In this document: positions 18,075 to 26,788 of the stretch, piece by piece | How positions within the stretch are numbered: the stretch's first letter is position 1 | Layout of the letters: each line of letters opens with the position of its first letter | Assembly: GCA_963726295.1 (NCBI GenBank) | Contig: CAVSBW010000008.1 | Location: forward strand, 164,552 to 228,551 | Length of the DNA: 64,000 nucleotides | DNA from: DASSQJ01 sp963726295 | GTDB lineage: Bacteria > Actinomycetota > Actinomycetes > Actinomycetales > Dermatophilaceae | Direction of reading: 5' to 3' | Program-made: the position numbers and the translations under genes | Notes under the pieces: model-generated | Databases searched by the model: none | Told to the model about the DNA's origin: nothing | The model's input: the letters and a program-made list of their open reading frames with translations, nothing else

Positions 18075-19384
18075 TCAGGCGACGAGGTCGCGCAGGCCCG
18101 ACTCCACCGCGCCGAGCCAGCGGCCGACGCTCTCCCGGGCCTGGGGCGTGTCGGGGTACCGGGCGCGCAGGTGCATCCCGGTGTCGTTGACGACGAACCA
18201 CACCATGACCCCGTCGGTACGGATGGCGGCCGACACGTACTGCAGCTCGAGCGCGGGGTCGACGGAGACCGGGAGCCGGCGCGTGTCGAGCCACGACAGC
18301 GCGAACATGCCCGGCCTCACCGGCATCCCGCCGTACGGCGCGAGGATCGGCCCGAGCGGCCACGACCCCAGCCCGATGGCCTCCGTGACGGCGGTCGCGC
18401 AGGCTCGCGGGTCGGGGTCGTCGGACTCGATGACGGCGTTGGTGATGAACCAGCCGCAGGCCTCGTGCCAGCGCTTCTCGTGACGGCTGTGCACGGGGAA
18501 GACGGCGCGCAGCGGCCGCCCGGCCAGCTCGGCGGTGACCCGCGTGAGGATGGAGGTGGCGAGGGCGGCCATCCGGACGTCCCCGGCCCTGGCCCGCTCC
18601 GAGAACCGTTGCACCCCAGCCAGGTCGAGCACGTCGCGGACCTCGACGACCTCGGGCGGCGCCGGCCGCGCCTCCCCGAGCGGCAGCGGGAAGGCCGGCA
18701 TCAGACCGCCCTCGGCGTCGAGGATGCCGAACCATCGCCGACGCACGTTCGGGGGCTCGCGGGGCAGGTCGAGCAGGGCCTGGGTGTGGTCGGCGAACGA
18801 CGGCACCTCGGGCAGCCCGGTGCCCGGCGAGCGGCCGGCGCGGACGTCGTCGAGGCAGCCGAGCAGGTCGCGCACGAGCACGAGCAACGACCACATGTCG
18901 ACGTGGGCGTGGTCTGCGGCGACGACGACGGCGGGTCTCTGGTCGGGGTCGGTGGAGTCGGGCACGACCACGCAGAGGCGGTGCGCGGGCCGCTCGAACG
19001 GGCGGCAGCTGTCGTCGAGGACCTCCCGCAGCACCTCGCGGGTGGCGCGGCCGGGGGCACGGCGTGCTCCGCCCAGGTACCGGGCGCGACGTCGACCTCG
19101 TGGAGGGTCAGCTCGTCGTCGTACTCGAGCGAGAAGACGGTGCGCAGCGTGCCGTGCCGGGCGACCACGGCGTCCCAGGCGGCGGCGAGCTCGTCCAGGC
19201 CGGCGGGGCCGGGCAGGCGCACGGCCACCGCCATCCAGGAGCCCGCGCGCTGGCCCTCGGCGACGTGCCGGCCCTGGTCGAACGACACCGGGACGCGCCG
19301 CCCGGGGTCGGAGGCGGCACGGACGCCGTAGCTGTGCAGCCGGCCGGCGGGCAGCGCCATCAGCGCCACGTTGGTCAGCCGCAT
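18075..19384 (-). pseudogene. Condensation-domain / PapA-like acyltransferase, frameshifted
   Basis: Frame one starts MRLTNVALMALPAG at 19384 and runs to about 19060 (WAEHAVPP). Frame two continues as ATREVLREVLDDSCRPFE to the stop at 18075. One base is missing in a C-run near 19055-19065; repaired, the protein would be about 436 aa. The second frame carries the active-site-like AADHAHVDMWS (HxxxD of the NRPS condensation/PapA superfamily) and LRAVFPVHSRHE, FITNAVIE landmarks. Such proteins transfer acyl groups in lipid or peptide assembly; no synthetase genes are near. Whether it is a pseudogene or an indel error cannot be decided here. Confidence 0.8.
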
Positions 19385-19512
19385 GCCGCCGTACTCTAGG
19401 GCGGCCCGCCACGGGAGACCCCGGTTCTCCGAACCGCGGACACTGCCCCGGCGTGGCGGGCGACGGTCGTAGCCTGAGCCAATCCCCGACGACGGTTTCC
19501 CGGGAGGTCAGC

Positions 19513-20331
19513 GTGCCCACGATCGACGTCATCGGCGCCGCCCTCGCCTTCGAGGTCAGCGGCGACCACGGGCCACTCGTCGTGCAGCTGCACGGGCTCA
19601 CCTCGAGCCGCGCCCGCGACGCCCAGCTCGGACTCGACCTGCCGCGCGCGCTGCGCGACCACCGCATCCTGCGCTACGACGCCCGTGGCCACGGCAGCTC
19701 CACGGGGTCACCGCACCCGGCCGACTACGCGTGGAAGAACCTGGCCACCGACCTCCTCGAGCTGCTCGAGCACGTGGCCCCGGGCGAGCAGGTGCACGGG
19801 GTGGGGACGTCGATGGGCAGCGGCACCCTACTGCACGCTGCGCTCCTCGACCCCGGTCGCTTCGCCAGCCTCACCCTCGTCGTGCCCCCCACGGCCTGGG
19901 AGAGCCGACGCGCGCAGGCCCGCACGTACCTCGTCAACGCCGACCTCGTCGAGCGCGAGGGCGTGGACGCGTTCGTCGAGCTGGGGCTCGTGGCCCCCGT
20001 GGTGCCGGCCCTCGCCGAGGCACCGCACACCCGCCCAGAGGTCTGCGAGCGGCTGCTCCCCTCGGTGTTGCGCGGCGCTGCCGCCACCGACCTCCCGGAT
20101 GCCGACAGGGTCGGGCGCATCGAGGTCCCCACGCTCGTCCTCGCGTGGAGCGACGACCCCACGCACCCCCTGAGCACCGCGGCCCTCCTCCACGAGGTGA
20201 TGCCGGAGAGCCGGCTCGTCGTCGCCCGCACGCCCTACGGGGTGATGGCGTGGCCGGGGCTGTTCGCCGACCACGTGACCGGCCACGCGCCCGTCGAGCG
20301 GGCCGACGTCGGCCAGCCGTCAGGCGCCTGA
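19513..20331 (+). CDS. Alpha/beta hydrolase
   Basis: 272-aa hydrolase. Landmarks: LVVQLHGLTSSRARD (oxyanion region, about 22), YDARGHGSSTGSP (about 60), nucleophile elbow GVGTSMGSG (Ser near 99) and an acidic residue in LVLAWSDDPTHPL. The expected His near the C-terminus is not obvious (RTPYGVMAWPGLFADH offers a candidate). The GTG at 19513 follows GGGAGG. Divergent from the broken condensation-domain gene and probably a separate unit. Confidence 0.87.
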   Translation: MPTIDVIGAALAFEVSGDHGPLVVQLHGLTSSRARDAQLGLDLPRALRDHRILRYDARGHGSSTGSPHPADYAWKNLATDLLELLEHVAPGEQVHGVGTSMGSGTLLHAALLDPGRFASLTLVVPPTAWESRRAQARTYLVNADLVEREGVDAFVELGLVAPVVPALAEAPHTRPEVCERLLPSVLRGAAATDLPDADRVGRIEVPTLVLAWSDDPTHPLSTAALLHEVMPESRLVVARTPYGVMAWPGLFADHVTGHAPVERADVGQPSGA

Positions 20332-20344
20332 GCTGCGTGCGGAG

Positions 20345-20818
20345 TCAGCCCTCGTCGTCGGCGGACTCGAGCCGGCGACGCCCGGGGCGGTCACCCGCGT
20401 AGACCGCGGCGGCGATGAGGACCGGCTGGAAGGCCAGGCGCGCCAGCCGCGCCTGGTCGGTGTCGAGGCCGAAGCCGTCCTTCTGCTCGAGCCACTGCCC
20501 GATGTTGCCCGGGAACACGGCGAGGAAGAAGGCCGCGCCGACCAGGCCGAGCCGGGCCCGGTTGGGCTGTGGCCAGACGAGGACCGTGGCGGTACCGAGC
20601 GCGATCTCGACCCACCCGGACCACACGACGACGTCGTCGGGGTCGAACGGCACCCACTCGGGCACCTGGGCCTGGAACTCCTCGCGGAGCGAGGTGAGGT
20701 GCGCGACCCCGGCCCCGACGAGCGCGGCACCCAGGGCCACCTTGGTCAGCGCCCTGGTGGCCCGTCCGAAGCGGCTGCGGCTGTCCTTGGCGTTCCCGGT
20801 AGCGTCACGTCGTCCCAT
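20345..20818 (-). CDS. DoxX-like membrane protein
   Basis: 157-aa protein with about four hydrophobic segments: KVALGAALVGAGVAHLTSL, VVVWSGWVEIALGTATVLV, LGLVGAAFFLAVFPGNIGQW and PVLIAAAVYAGD. FPGNIGQW is typical of DoxX-like proteins of this length. Function uncertain, possibly redox or quinone related. Start MGRRDATGN at 20818. It is the last chromosomal gene before the integrated element. Confidence 0.8.
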   Translation of the reverse strand: MGRRDATGNAKDSRSRFGRATRALTKVALGAALVGAGVAHLTSLREEFQAQVPEWVPFDPDDVVVWSGWVEIALGTATVLVWPQPNRARLGLVGAAFFLAVFPGNIGQWLEQKDGFGLDTDQARLARLAFQPVLIAAAVYAGDRPGRRRLESADDEG

Positions 20819-20949
20819 ACCGCGATCCTGCCGCACAACGGCTCGCCACCGCGGCGGCGCGCCACCCGGATGTCGGTCGGCGACGCCGTGCCCGGCTCGT
20901 CAGCACCCGGGCAGGCAGCACGGGCCGACCCCGGGCACCGGGACCCCCC

Positions 20950-20975
20950 TGAGTGCGCAAGGGGGGATTTGAACC
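20950..20975. repeat. Attachment site, tRNA-Leu 3' fragment (distal end of element)
   Basis: 26 bases identical to 28152-28177. They comprise the last 22 bases of the tRNA-Leu gene (acceptor strand and half of the T arm) plus 4 downstream bases. The rest of the tRNA is absent here, so this is the duplicated att core marking the far end of the insertion. Confidence 0.92.
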
Positions 20976-21324
20976 AGATGGATCCGCCCCGCCTGCAAGC
21001 GTATTTGCCTGTCCAACAGCGGAATTGGCGATACCGTTGCTTCCCGTTGGACACCGTTTCCGGGGGGTGGTGCTACACCGAGTAGCGCCAGCGCGATTTT
21101 CAGGTCTTGTTCGACGGGTTTCCGTCGGACCCCCACAGACTACCGGCCCGATCCCCGCACGAGACAAAGGGGAAAGTGGTCCGCCCTCACCTCTGACGTG
21201 CACATCGACCCGATCCAGGCAGCGGCCACCGGGGGTCGAAGGGCGGTGGGTCGATGGATGGCTGATGGCGGCGAATAGGACCAGTCACGTCCCGTCGTCT
21301 GATCGGCCGAGGAATGATTGCCGC
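20976..21324. other. Non-coding left end of the element
   Basis: No credible gene. An imperfect inverted repeat, TGTCCAAC (21010-21017) with GTTGGACA (21046-21053), and an inner GGAA/TTCC pairing lie close to the attachment site; they could be integrase or excisionase arm sites, which is only a guess. Confidence 0.4.
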
Positions 21325-21831
21325 GTGGTGATCGTGCGGGCGACACGGAAGCTGCTGCCGCGTCTGTCGGCACCAGCGGCCTCGGACGAGGACGTGTCGA
21401 CGACGATGCTGGGCGATTGGTATGCCACCTTCTTGAACTGGCGTCCGAGCCAGGTCGCGCTCTTCGTGAGTGAGACGACACTGCTGCCGGTGCTGTTTCC
21501 GTTGGCGCCGGCGTCGTCGGCCTTGGAGCGCTTTCCAAGCCACCTCGCTCAGGTCCTTCGAGCGCACGGCGTCGAGGAGTCCGTCATCGCCCTCGAGTGC
21601 AGCGACAGCACCGAGTGCCGGCTCGCTGGGACGAGCAGCCGGAGCGTCGTGGGATCGATGAACGAGTTCGGCTTCCTCGCCGATGCCCACCGCGCTCAAC
21701 ACGCGGAGCTGGACTTGCTAGAGGTTTCCATGAAGCTGTCGACGGTGCCGTGCGGGCCGCTGTACAAGCGCTACGTCAGCCCCGACCGCGAGCTGCACGC
21801 CCTCGTCAACTCGTACACCGGACACCCGTAG
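21325..21831 (+). CDS. DUF6933-like protein
   Basis: 168-aa protein, cytoplasmic. Start GTG at 21325 (VVIVRATRKLLPRL) with GAGGAA nine bases upstream; another GTG follows at once. Landmarks are RATRKLL, LGDWYATFLNW, ALFVSETTLLPVLFPL and FPSHLAQVLRAHGV, which I associate with DUF6933, a family of unknown function. In the last 40 residues SMNEFGFLADAH is conserved-looking. First gene of the element; cargo, not a transfer gene. Confidence 0.7.
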   Translation: MVIVRATRKLLPRLSAPAASDEDVSTTMLGDWYATFLNWRPSQVALFVSETTLLPVLFPLAPASSALERFPSHLAQVLRAHGVEESVIALECSDSTECRLAGTSSRSVVGSMNEFGFLADAHRAQHAELDLLEVSMKLSTVPCGPLYKRYVSPDRELHALVNSYTGHP

Positions 21832-21994
21832 TCACAGCGATGCTCGGTCGGCCGGAATCCTGATGCCCTCTCGGGTACCCGCATTCAGACCCGGAAGCCG
21901 GGTGGTGGCCGGTCGGGGCGTGGCGGTGGATCGCACCGTGTTCCCGGATGGCGCCCGCGGCCGATCACGCTCATTTCGTTATACGATTTCATTC

Positions 21995-22228
21995 GTGGTG
22001 AGCGACGAGCAGAACCAGAAGTGGGCGGACGAGGCCGAGGGCGGCTACGACGTCGATGCGCTCAAGCGTCGCGGACGCGGCCGTCCCGGACGTGGAGCGG
22101 AGCCGATGCAGGTCGTCGCTGTCCGGCTCACGGCTGAGGAGTTGGACGCGCTCGACGCGGCCGCGTCGAAGAACCAGATGAGCCGCTCCGAGGCGATCCG
22201 AGCCGCACTGGCGCACTTCGCCGCGTGA
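21995..22228 (+). CDS. Ribbon-helix-helix antitoxin-like protein
   Basis: 77-aa protein. A charged N-terminus with GRGRPGRG leads to an RHH fold: strand MQVVAVRLT, helix AEELDALDAAASKN, then MSRSEAIRAALAHFAA, typical of CopG-type DNA-binding antitoxins. Start GTG at 21995 (a second GTG at 21998). Upstream, TCGTTATACGA (around 21976-21986) is a small palindrome that may be its own operator and overlaps the promoter. Its stop overlaps the toxin start (GTGA), the usual coupled antitoxin-toxin order. Confidence 0.8.
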   Translation: MVSDEQNQKWADEAEGGYDVDALKRRGRGRPGRGAEPMQVVAVRLTAEELDALDAAASKNQMSRSEAIRAALAHFAA

Positions 22229-22467
22229 AGGTCCACCCCAGCGCGCTCAAGCACGGGATCGCCCCCGACGACGCCGTCCAGGCTGCCGAGTGAGCCATCT
22301 GGATCGAGCCCCTCACCGAGGAGGAGACTCCCGCCCGAGAACTCCGCCTCGGCTTCGACACCGGCGCTCGACTGCTCGAGACCGTCGTGCTCATCCTCGA
22401 CAGCGGTGAAGAGATCGTCATCCACGCGATGCCGGCCCGGAGGGAGTACCTCGACCTGCTGCCATGA
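22225..22467 (+). pseudogene. Toxin partner broken by an in-frame TGA
   Basis: The frame from GTG 22225 reads KVHPSALKHGIAPDDAVQAAE, then TGA at 22291, and continues in the same frame as AIWIEPL, RELRLGFDTGARLLETVVL and IVIHAMPARREYLDLLP to the natural stop at 22465. The two parts together match a small actinobacterial toxin family found beside RHH antitoxins (about 80 aa). The stop replaces a position where Trp is expected, so a single TGG to TGA change would explain it. The antitoxin is intact. Confidence 0.78.
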
Positions 22468-22509
22468 CCACCACCAGTAGCCCGTCTGGCGGCGAGGTGG
22501 GCCACTTGC

Positions 22510-22635
22510 CTACCGCTCGCTTATCCCCAACCTCTTGCACACCGTCGGGACCGTCGATCCCTGCGCCTGCAGCTTCTCCGCCTCCCGCAGCTTCGCCACG
22601 ATCTGCTCCGCCGTGAACCTCTTGCCCGCAGCCAC
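22510..22635 (-). pseudogene. IS3-family transposase OrfA fragment
   Basis: 41 codons from GTG 22635 (RBS GGAGGTG) to TAG at 22510. The sequence KRFTAEQIVAKLREAEKLQ followed by STVPTVCKRLGISE is the N-terminal HTH of IS3-group OrfA proteins. It stops at ISER where full proteins continue into YYRW. No OrfB, and no terminal inverted repeats were found, so this is a remnant. Confidence 0.8.
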
Positions 22636-23039
22636 CTCGCACCTCCATCAGCACTCTCATGATCGACGAGCACTCACACACGAGATGGACCAGATTTCGG
22701 GGGGCCGGACACGAACTATGTACGGCTTGGACAACAGCCATGATCAACTGAAGGTCCCCCGCTTGCGGGAGAGGTCACGGGCCCTACCGCGTCACCGCGA
22801 ATGGCCGGCGAGCCCTCCAAGTCGCCGACAAATACCCTCAGCGACGCCCTCATGTTCGTATCAACTGCGGAACTCGGGAGACCGCCACCCCCGAACCTAT
22901 CGCCTTCGTCATCGCCGGCCACGGCGACGGCGACGGCGGGTCCAAACCTACGAGCCATACGACGGATAGCTCCGATGCGCGTCCGTCGCTTTCGCCACGG
23001 TTTCATCTCCCGGCCCTCGAGCTGACTCTGAACCGGGCA
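22636..23039. other. Non-coding, decayed region of the element
   Basis: No convincing gene. Composition is less GC-rich and codon bias is absent in all frames. Probably debris from insertion-sequence loss. Confidence 0.5.
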
Positions 23040-23192
23040 CTATAACATCTTGCCGCCCACCTTCGCTTCGATCTCCTCGAGCCAAGATAGATTGCCCCGG
23101 TCGAGGGGCCCCCCATAAATGATCCAGCGGCTCCCCAGCAAGTAGACGAAGTCCTTTGGGAACTTCGGGTCCTGCATCGCCGCGTCGATCAC
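23040..23192 (-). CDS. Small ORF, possible gene remnant
   Basis: 50 codons from GTG 23192 to TAG 23040. The translation (MQDPKFPKDFVYLLGSRW, IIYGGPLDRGNLSWLEEIE, ending KVGGKML) looks protein-like, with aromatic residues and balanced charge, unlike the frames around it. A stop lies three codons upstream and only AAAGG precedes the start. It could be a C-terminal fragment of a lost gene. Family unknown. Confidence 0.35.
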   Translation of the reverse strand: MIDAAMQDPKFPKDFVYLLGSRWIIYGGPLDRGNLSWLEEIEAKVGGKML

Positions 23193-23396
23193 AACCCTTT
23201 ACCCAACCAAGGGCCGTTCATGACCAACTGGAATCACAACTCAGGCTCTGCCCTGGGACGCGACCGCTGCTCGATACCCGCCCGGTGACGCGGACCCCAC
23301 GTCCTCTCGTCCCATGACTTGTGACGTCCTGTGACGAGTCCACAGACCCGTCCCCTGACCACGCGGGCGAAGCCTCTACATCGAGCGGCACGCATG
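23193..23396. other. Non-coding upstream region of the relaxase gene
   Basis: No gene. Between 23314 and 23336 TGAC recurs (CATGACTTGTGACGTCCTGTGACG), two copies being TGTGACG with a 10-bp period, which could be binding repeats for a transfer accessory protein. Confidence 0.4.
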
Positions 23397-23438
23397 CTAC
23401 GAAGTTCGTAGGTCGGTCCGCCCACGAGGGCGGGCCGA
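23397..23438. other. Candidate origin of transfer (oriT)
   Basis: Two adjacent inverted repeats just before the relaxase gene: CTACGAA-G-TTCGTAG (23397-23411, perfect) and TCGGTCCGCCC-ACGA-GGGCGGGCCGA (23413-23438, one mismatch). oriTs of MobF systems lie beside the relaxase gene and contain such hairpins. No nic-site consensus is identified, so the call rests on position and symmetry. Confidence 0.45.
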
Positions 23439-23486
23439 ACGTCGTTTCCGGGCTGGTTGACGGGCAGTGACGGGTGGTGGGGCCGG

Positions 23487-26162
23487 GTGCATGGCGGGGT
23501 GAAGTTCTACCGAGGCTCGGCGGCCGCGGCGCGCTGCTATGTGGAGGCGGACCGGTCCCGCGCCGATGACTACTACCTGGCCGAGGGCACCGGCCTCGCC
23601 TCCCGATTCATCGCAACCGCCGGTGGCGACGGGGTCCTCCCACCGACCGTCGTCGAAGGGGGGACGTTGGACGGGCCGGCGTACGAACGCTGGGTCGCCG
23701 GGTACCACGTCGAGACAGGGGCCCCGAAGGGTCGGCTGCGGACCGACGAGCGGGGGCTGCGGTTCGTCGAGGTCGTCGTCAACGGACCAAAGACCTGGTC
23801 GCTGGCCGCGTCCCTGCACCCCGACATCGCCGACGCCTACGACCAGGCGCAAGAACAGGCCGCGACGGAGATCATCGGGTGGCTCGCCGGCCACGCCACC
23901 ACCCGGGTCGGGCCGCGGGGCCGGCAGGTGCAGGTCCCCGTCGACCAGCTCGAGGCGGCCGTCGTGCGGCACTATACCTCGAGGGCGGGGGACCCGCACC
24001 GGCACCTGCACCTCCAGGTCAACGCCCGCGTCCTCGCCGGCGGGCAGTGGCGGGGCCTGCACTCGGTCGGGGTGGTGGACTCCATCCACGCGGTCAACGG
24101 GATCGGGCACGCCGCCGTCGCCTGCGACCCCGGCTTCCGCCGCGCCCTCGCGGCCCGCGGCTACCACCTCGACCCGGGCCCGGGTGAGATCACCGAGCTC
24201 GCCCCGTACGCCGGCCGGTTCAGTGCCCGCGCCGCACAGATCGCCCGAAACACCGACCGGTACGAGGCCGCGTGGCGGGCCGAGCACCCCGGCGAAGAAC
24301 CCGGGCCCCAGCTCCGGCGGGTGTGGGACCGGCGGGCGTGGGCGCAGGCCCGCCCCGACAAGGTCACCCCCACCACCGGCGCCGACCTGGCCGCCCGGTG
24401 GCGGCAGGAGCTGCACGACCTCGGCTTCACCCCACCCCCACCCGACCCGGACCTCGGCGCGGCCTTGGAGGGGACGGCGATCGGGCGGGTCGACCGGGAC
24501 GCCGTGGCCGACCTGGTCCTGACCCGGCTCGGCTCCCGCCGCTCGGCCTGGAACGCCGCCGACATCCGCGGCGAGACCGAGCACATCGTCGCCGGGCTCG
24601 ACGTCATCACCCCGGCCGCCGTCCGCGGCGAGCTGGTCGAGGACCTCACCACGCGCGCTGCCCATCGGTGCGTGCCGCTGCTGGCGCGTGGGGATGTCCC
24701 CGAGCACGTCCGGGCCTTGACCTCCCGGCGGGTCCTCGACGTCGAAGCCGACCTCACCACCCGCCTCGCCGCCCGCGCCGACCACCCCAGCACCCCGGAG
24801 CCAGTCGGTGGGCGTATCGGCGGGAGGGTCCTGGACCCCGCCCAGCAGGCCGCGGTAGCCGCGCTGGCCGGCACCGCCCGGCTGGTCGTCATCGAGGGCG
24901 CCGCCGGGGCGGGAAAGACCACCACCCTCGCCGCCACCCGCGACCTCCTCGCCGGGCAGGGGCACCGGGTCGTCGTCGTGACACCCACGTTGAAGGCCGC
25001 CCAGGTCGTGCAGGCCGAAACCGGCGCCGACGCGTTCTCCGCCGCGTGGCTGACCCACCGCCACGGCCACCGCTGGGACACCGACGGGCACCGCTGGCAC
25101 GAACAGGTACCCCCGGACCCGATGGCGCGGCTGCTACCCGGTGACCTGCTCGTCGTCGACGAGGCCGGCATGCTCGACCAGGACACCGCCCAGGCCCTGC
25201 TGCACATCGCCGACACCGCCGGCGCCCGCCTCGCCCTCGTGGGCGACCCGCACCAGCTGCCCGCGGTCGGCCGCGGCGGCGTCCTCGACCACGCCACCCG
25301 CTGGGCAGCACCCGACGCGCACGTGCTCCTCGACGGCATCCACCGGTTCACCGACCCCGGCTACGCCGCCCTCACCCTCCACATGCGCACCGGACAGGAC
25401 CCCGCCGGCGTGTTCGACGCGCTCTACGAGCGCGGGCAGGTCGTCATCCACCCCAGCCACGTCGAACGCACCCAGGCGCTCGCCGACGCCGACGGGCTCG
25501 TCATCGCCGACACCCGCGACCAGGTCGCCGCCCTCAACGCCGCCATCCGCGACCACCGCCGCACCCACGGGGCCAGCCCCCCGCCCGGGCCGGCGGTCAC
25601 CACCCGCGCCGGGGAGACCGTGGCAGCCGGGGACCTCGTCGCCACAAGGCGCAACCACCCCGACCTGGGCGTCGCCAACCGCGACCGGTGGACCATCACC
25701 ACCGTCAAGAACGACGGCTCGCTGATGGTTCACGGCCGGCGGGGCACCCGGCACCTGCCCGCCGACTACGTCCAGCACCACGTCGAGCTCGCCTACGCCA
25801 CCACCGTCCACGGCGCCCAAGGCGACACCGTCAAGAGCGCGCACTTCCTCCTCGACGAGACCACCGGCGCCGCGGCCGCCTACGTCGCCCTCACCCGCGG
25901 CCGGCACACCAACACCGCCCACCTCGTCGCCGACACCGTCGACGACGCCCGCGCCCAGTGGGTCGCCACGTTCAGCCGCGACCGCGCCGACCTCGGACCC
26001 GCCCACGTCGCCCAGCAGGCGGCCGGCGACATCGACCGCTACGGACCCCAACCCCGGCCCACCCACCCCGACCTCTACGACGTCCCCGCACTGCGCCGCC
26101 GCCCTGAACACGTCCCCTTCAGGTCGACGTCGTCGGACCGGTCCCCACGTCTCGGACGGTAA
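23487..26162 (+). CDS. MobF-family conjugative relaxase-helicase (TrwC/TraI type)
   Basis: 891-aa protein. The N-terminal relaxase domain (about 1-300) has HGGVKFYRGS, the catalytic Tyr region DDYYLAEGTG and the metal-binding three-His motif DPHRHLHLQVNARV at about 170. The C-terminal RecD-like helicase has Walker A IEGAAGAGKTTTL (about 470), Walker B VVDEAGMLD, GDPHQLPAVGRGG and YATTVHGAQGDTV. It nicks DNA at oriT, stays bound to the 5' end and unwinds the strand. The GTG at 23487 fits the family start; a TTG at 23457 would add ten residues. Complete and apparently functional. Confidence 0.92.
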   Translation: MHGGVKFYRGSAAAARCYVEADRSRADDYYLAEGTGLASRFIATAGGDGVLPPTVVEGGTLDGPAYERWVAGYHVETGAPKGRLRTDERGLRFVEVVVNGPKTWSLAASLHPDIADAYDQAQEQAATEIIGWLAGHATTRVGPRGRQVQVPVDQLEAAVVRHYTSRAGDPHRHLHLQVNARVLAGGQWRGLHSVGVVDSIHAVNGIGHAAVACDPGFRRALAARGYHLDPGPGEITELAPYAGRFSARAAQIARNTDRYEAAWRAEHPGEEPGPQLRRVWDRRAWAQARPDKVTPTTGADLAARWRQELHDLGFTPPPPDPDLGAALEGTAIGRVDRDAVADLVLTRLGSRRSAWNAADIRGETEHIVAGLDVITPAAVRGELVEDLTTRAAHRCVPLLARGDVPEHVRALTSRRVLDVEADLTTRLAARADHPSTPEPVGGRIGGRVLDPAQQAAVAALAGTARLVVIEGAAGAGKTTTLAATRDLLAGQGHRVVVVTPTLKAAQVVQAETGADAFSAAWLTHRHGHRWDTDGHRWHEQVPPDPMARLLPGDLLVVDEAGMLDQDTAQALLHIADTAGARLALVGDPHQLPAVGRGGVLDHATRWAAPDAHVLLDGIHRFTDPGYAALTLHMRTGQDPAGVFDALYERGQVVIHPSHVERTQALADADGLVIADTRDQVAALNAAIRDHRRTHGASPPPGPAVTTRAGETVAAGDLVATRRNHPDLGVANRDRWTITTVKNDGSLMVHGRRGTRHLPADYVQHHVELAYATTVHGAQGDTVKSAHFLLDETTGAAAAYVALTRGRHTNTAHLVADTVDDARAQWVATFSRDRADLGPAHVAQQAAGDIDRYGPQPRPTHPDLYDVPALRRRPEHVPFRSTSSDRSPRLGR

Positions 26163-26263
26163 CGATCCGGTCACAGGCGCAGCCCCGCAGGTCCCGGAAG
26201 CGGCGTCCCGGAGGCTTTTACCCGTAGAGGCACCAACTCTCGCCGACGGCAGGAGGCCGGCCC

Positions 26264-26473
26264 GTGCACCCCATCGAGGTCCCCACCCACTGGGACGACA
26301 CCGCCCTGCTCACCTTCGAACAGTTCTGCACCCTCATCCACACCCCCCAACGCACCGTCCGCGACTGGCGCCGCCGCGGCGTCGGACCCCGCTGGTCCCG
26401 CTTCAACGGCACCGGACGCCTCTACACCACCGTCGCCGAAACCCGCCGCTGGCTCGGCATCCCCCGCTCATGA
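26264..26473 (+). CDS. Small HTH DNA-binding protein
   Basis: 69-aa protein with a MerR/excisionase-like HTH: LTFEQFCTLIHTPQRTVRDW, then RRRGVGPRWSRFNGTGRLY, and ETRRWLG at the end. GTG start with AGGAGG eight bases upstream. Its stop overlaps the next ATG (ATGA). Probably controls excision or the relaxase gene; it could alternatively be the excisionase. Confidence 0.8.
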   Translation: MHPIEVPTHWDDTALLTFEQFCTLIHTPQRTVRDWRRRGVGPRWSRFNGTGRLYTTVAETRRWLGIPRS

Positions 26474-26757
26474 CCAGCGCAGCACCCGGCCGAGCGACCG
26501 GCGGCGAGGCTCGGGCCGCCCGCGGCCTGCTGACCATCGACGAGGCCGCCGCCTACCTCAACGTGCCCTCCCGGTGGGTGGCCGACGCAGTCCGCCAGCA
26601 CAAGGTCCGCTGCACCCGTATCGGCAAGCATGTCCGGTTCCGCCTCGAACACCTCGACGAGCTCGTGGCCGCCTGCGAACAACCCGTGACCACAGCACCC
26701 CGGAACCCGACGCTCACCCTTCAGGCTGGCCGGCGGGGTGGCCGCTCCCGGCTCTGA
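26470..26757 (+). CDS. Excisionase-like HTH protein
   Basis: 95-aa protein with a HTH_17/excisionase-family domain: LTIDEAAAYLNVPSRWVADA and RIGKHVRFRLEHLDELVAAC. It likely bends DNA at the att site and directs the integrase toward excision. Coupled to the preceding HTH gene and convergent with the integrase gene, with 31 bp between the stops, a standard xis-int layout. Confidence 0.83.
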   Translation: MTSAAPGRATGGEARAARGLLTIDEAAAYLNVPSRWVADAVRQHKVRCTRIGKHVRFRLEHLDELVAACEQPVTTAPRNPTLTLQAGRRGGRSRL

Positions 26758-26788
26758 TGGCGCCGTGCGCAGCAGGCGACGACGCGTG

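Noticed and set aside
20950..20975. A second tRNA gene at the left end of the element
   Set aside because: Only the 3' 22 bases are present; D and anticodon arms are missing. It is an att duplication.
22291..22293. TGA read as selenocysteine in the toxin gene
   Set aside because: No selenocysteine insertion structure is apparent downstream, and Trp is the expected residue in the family.
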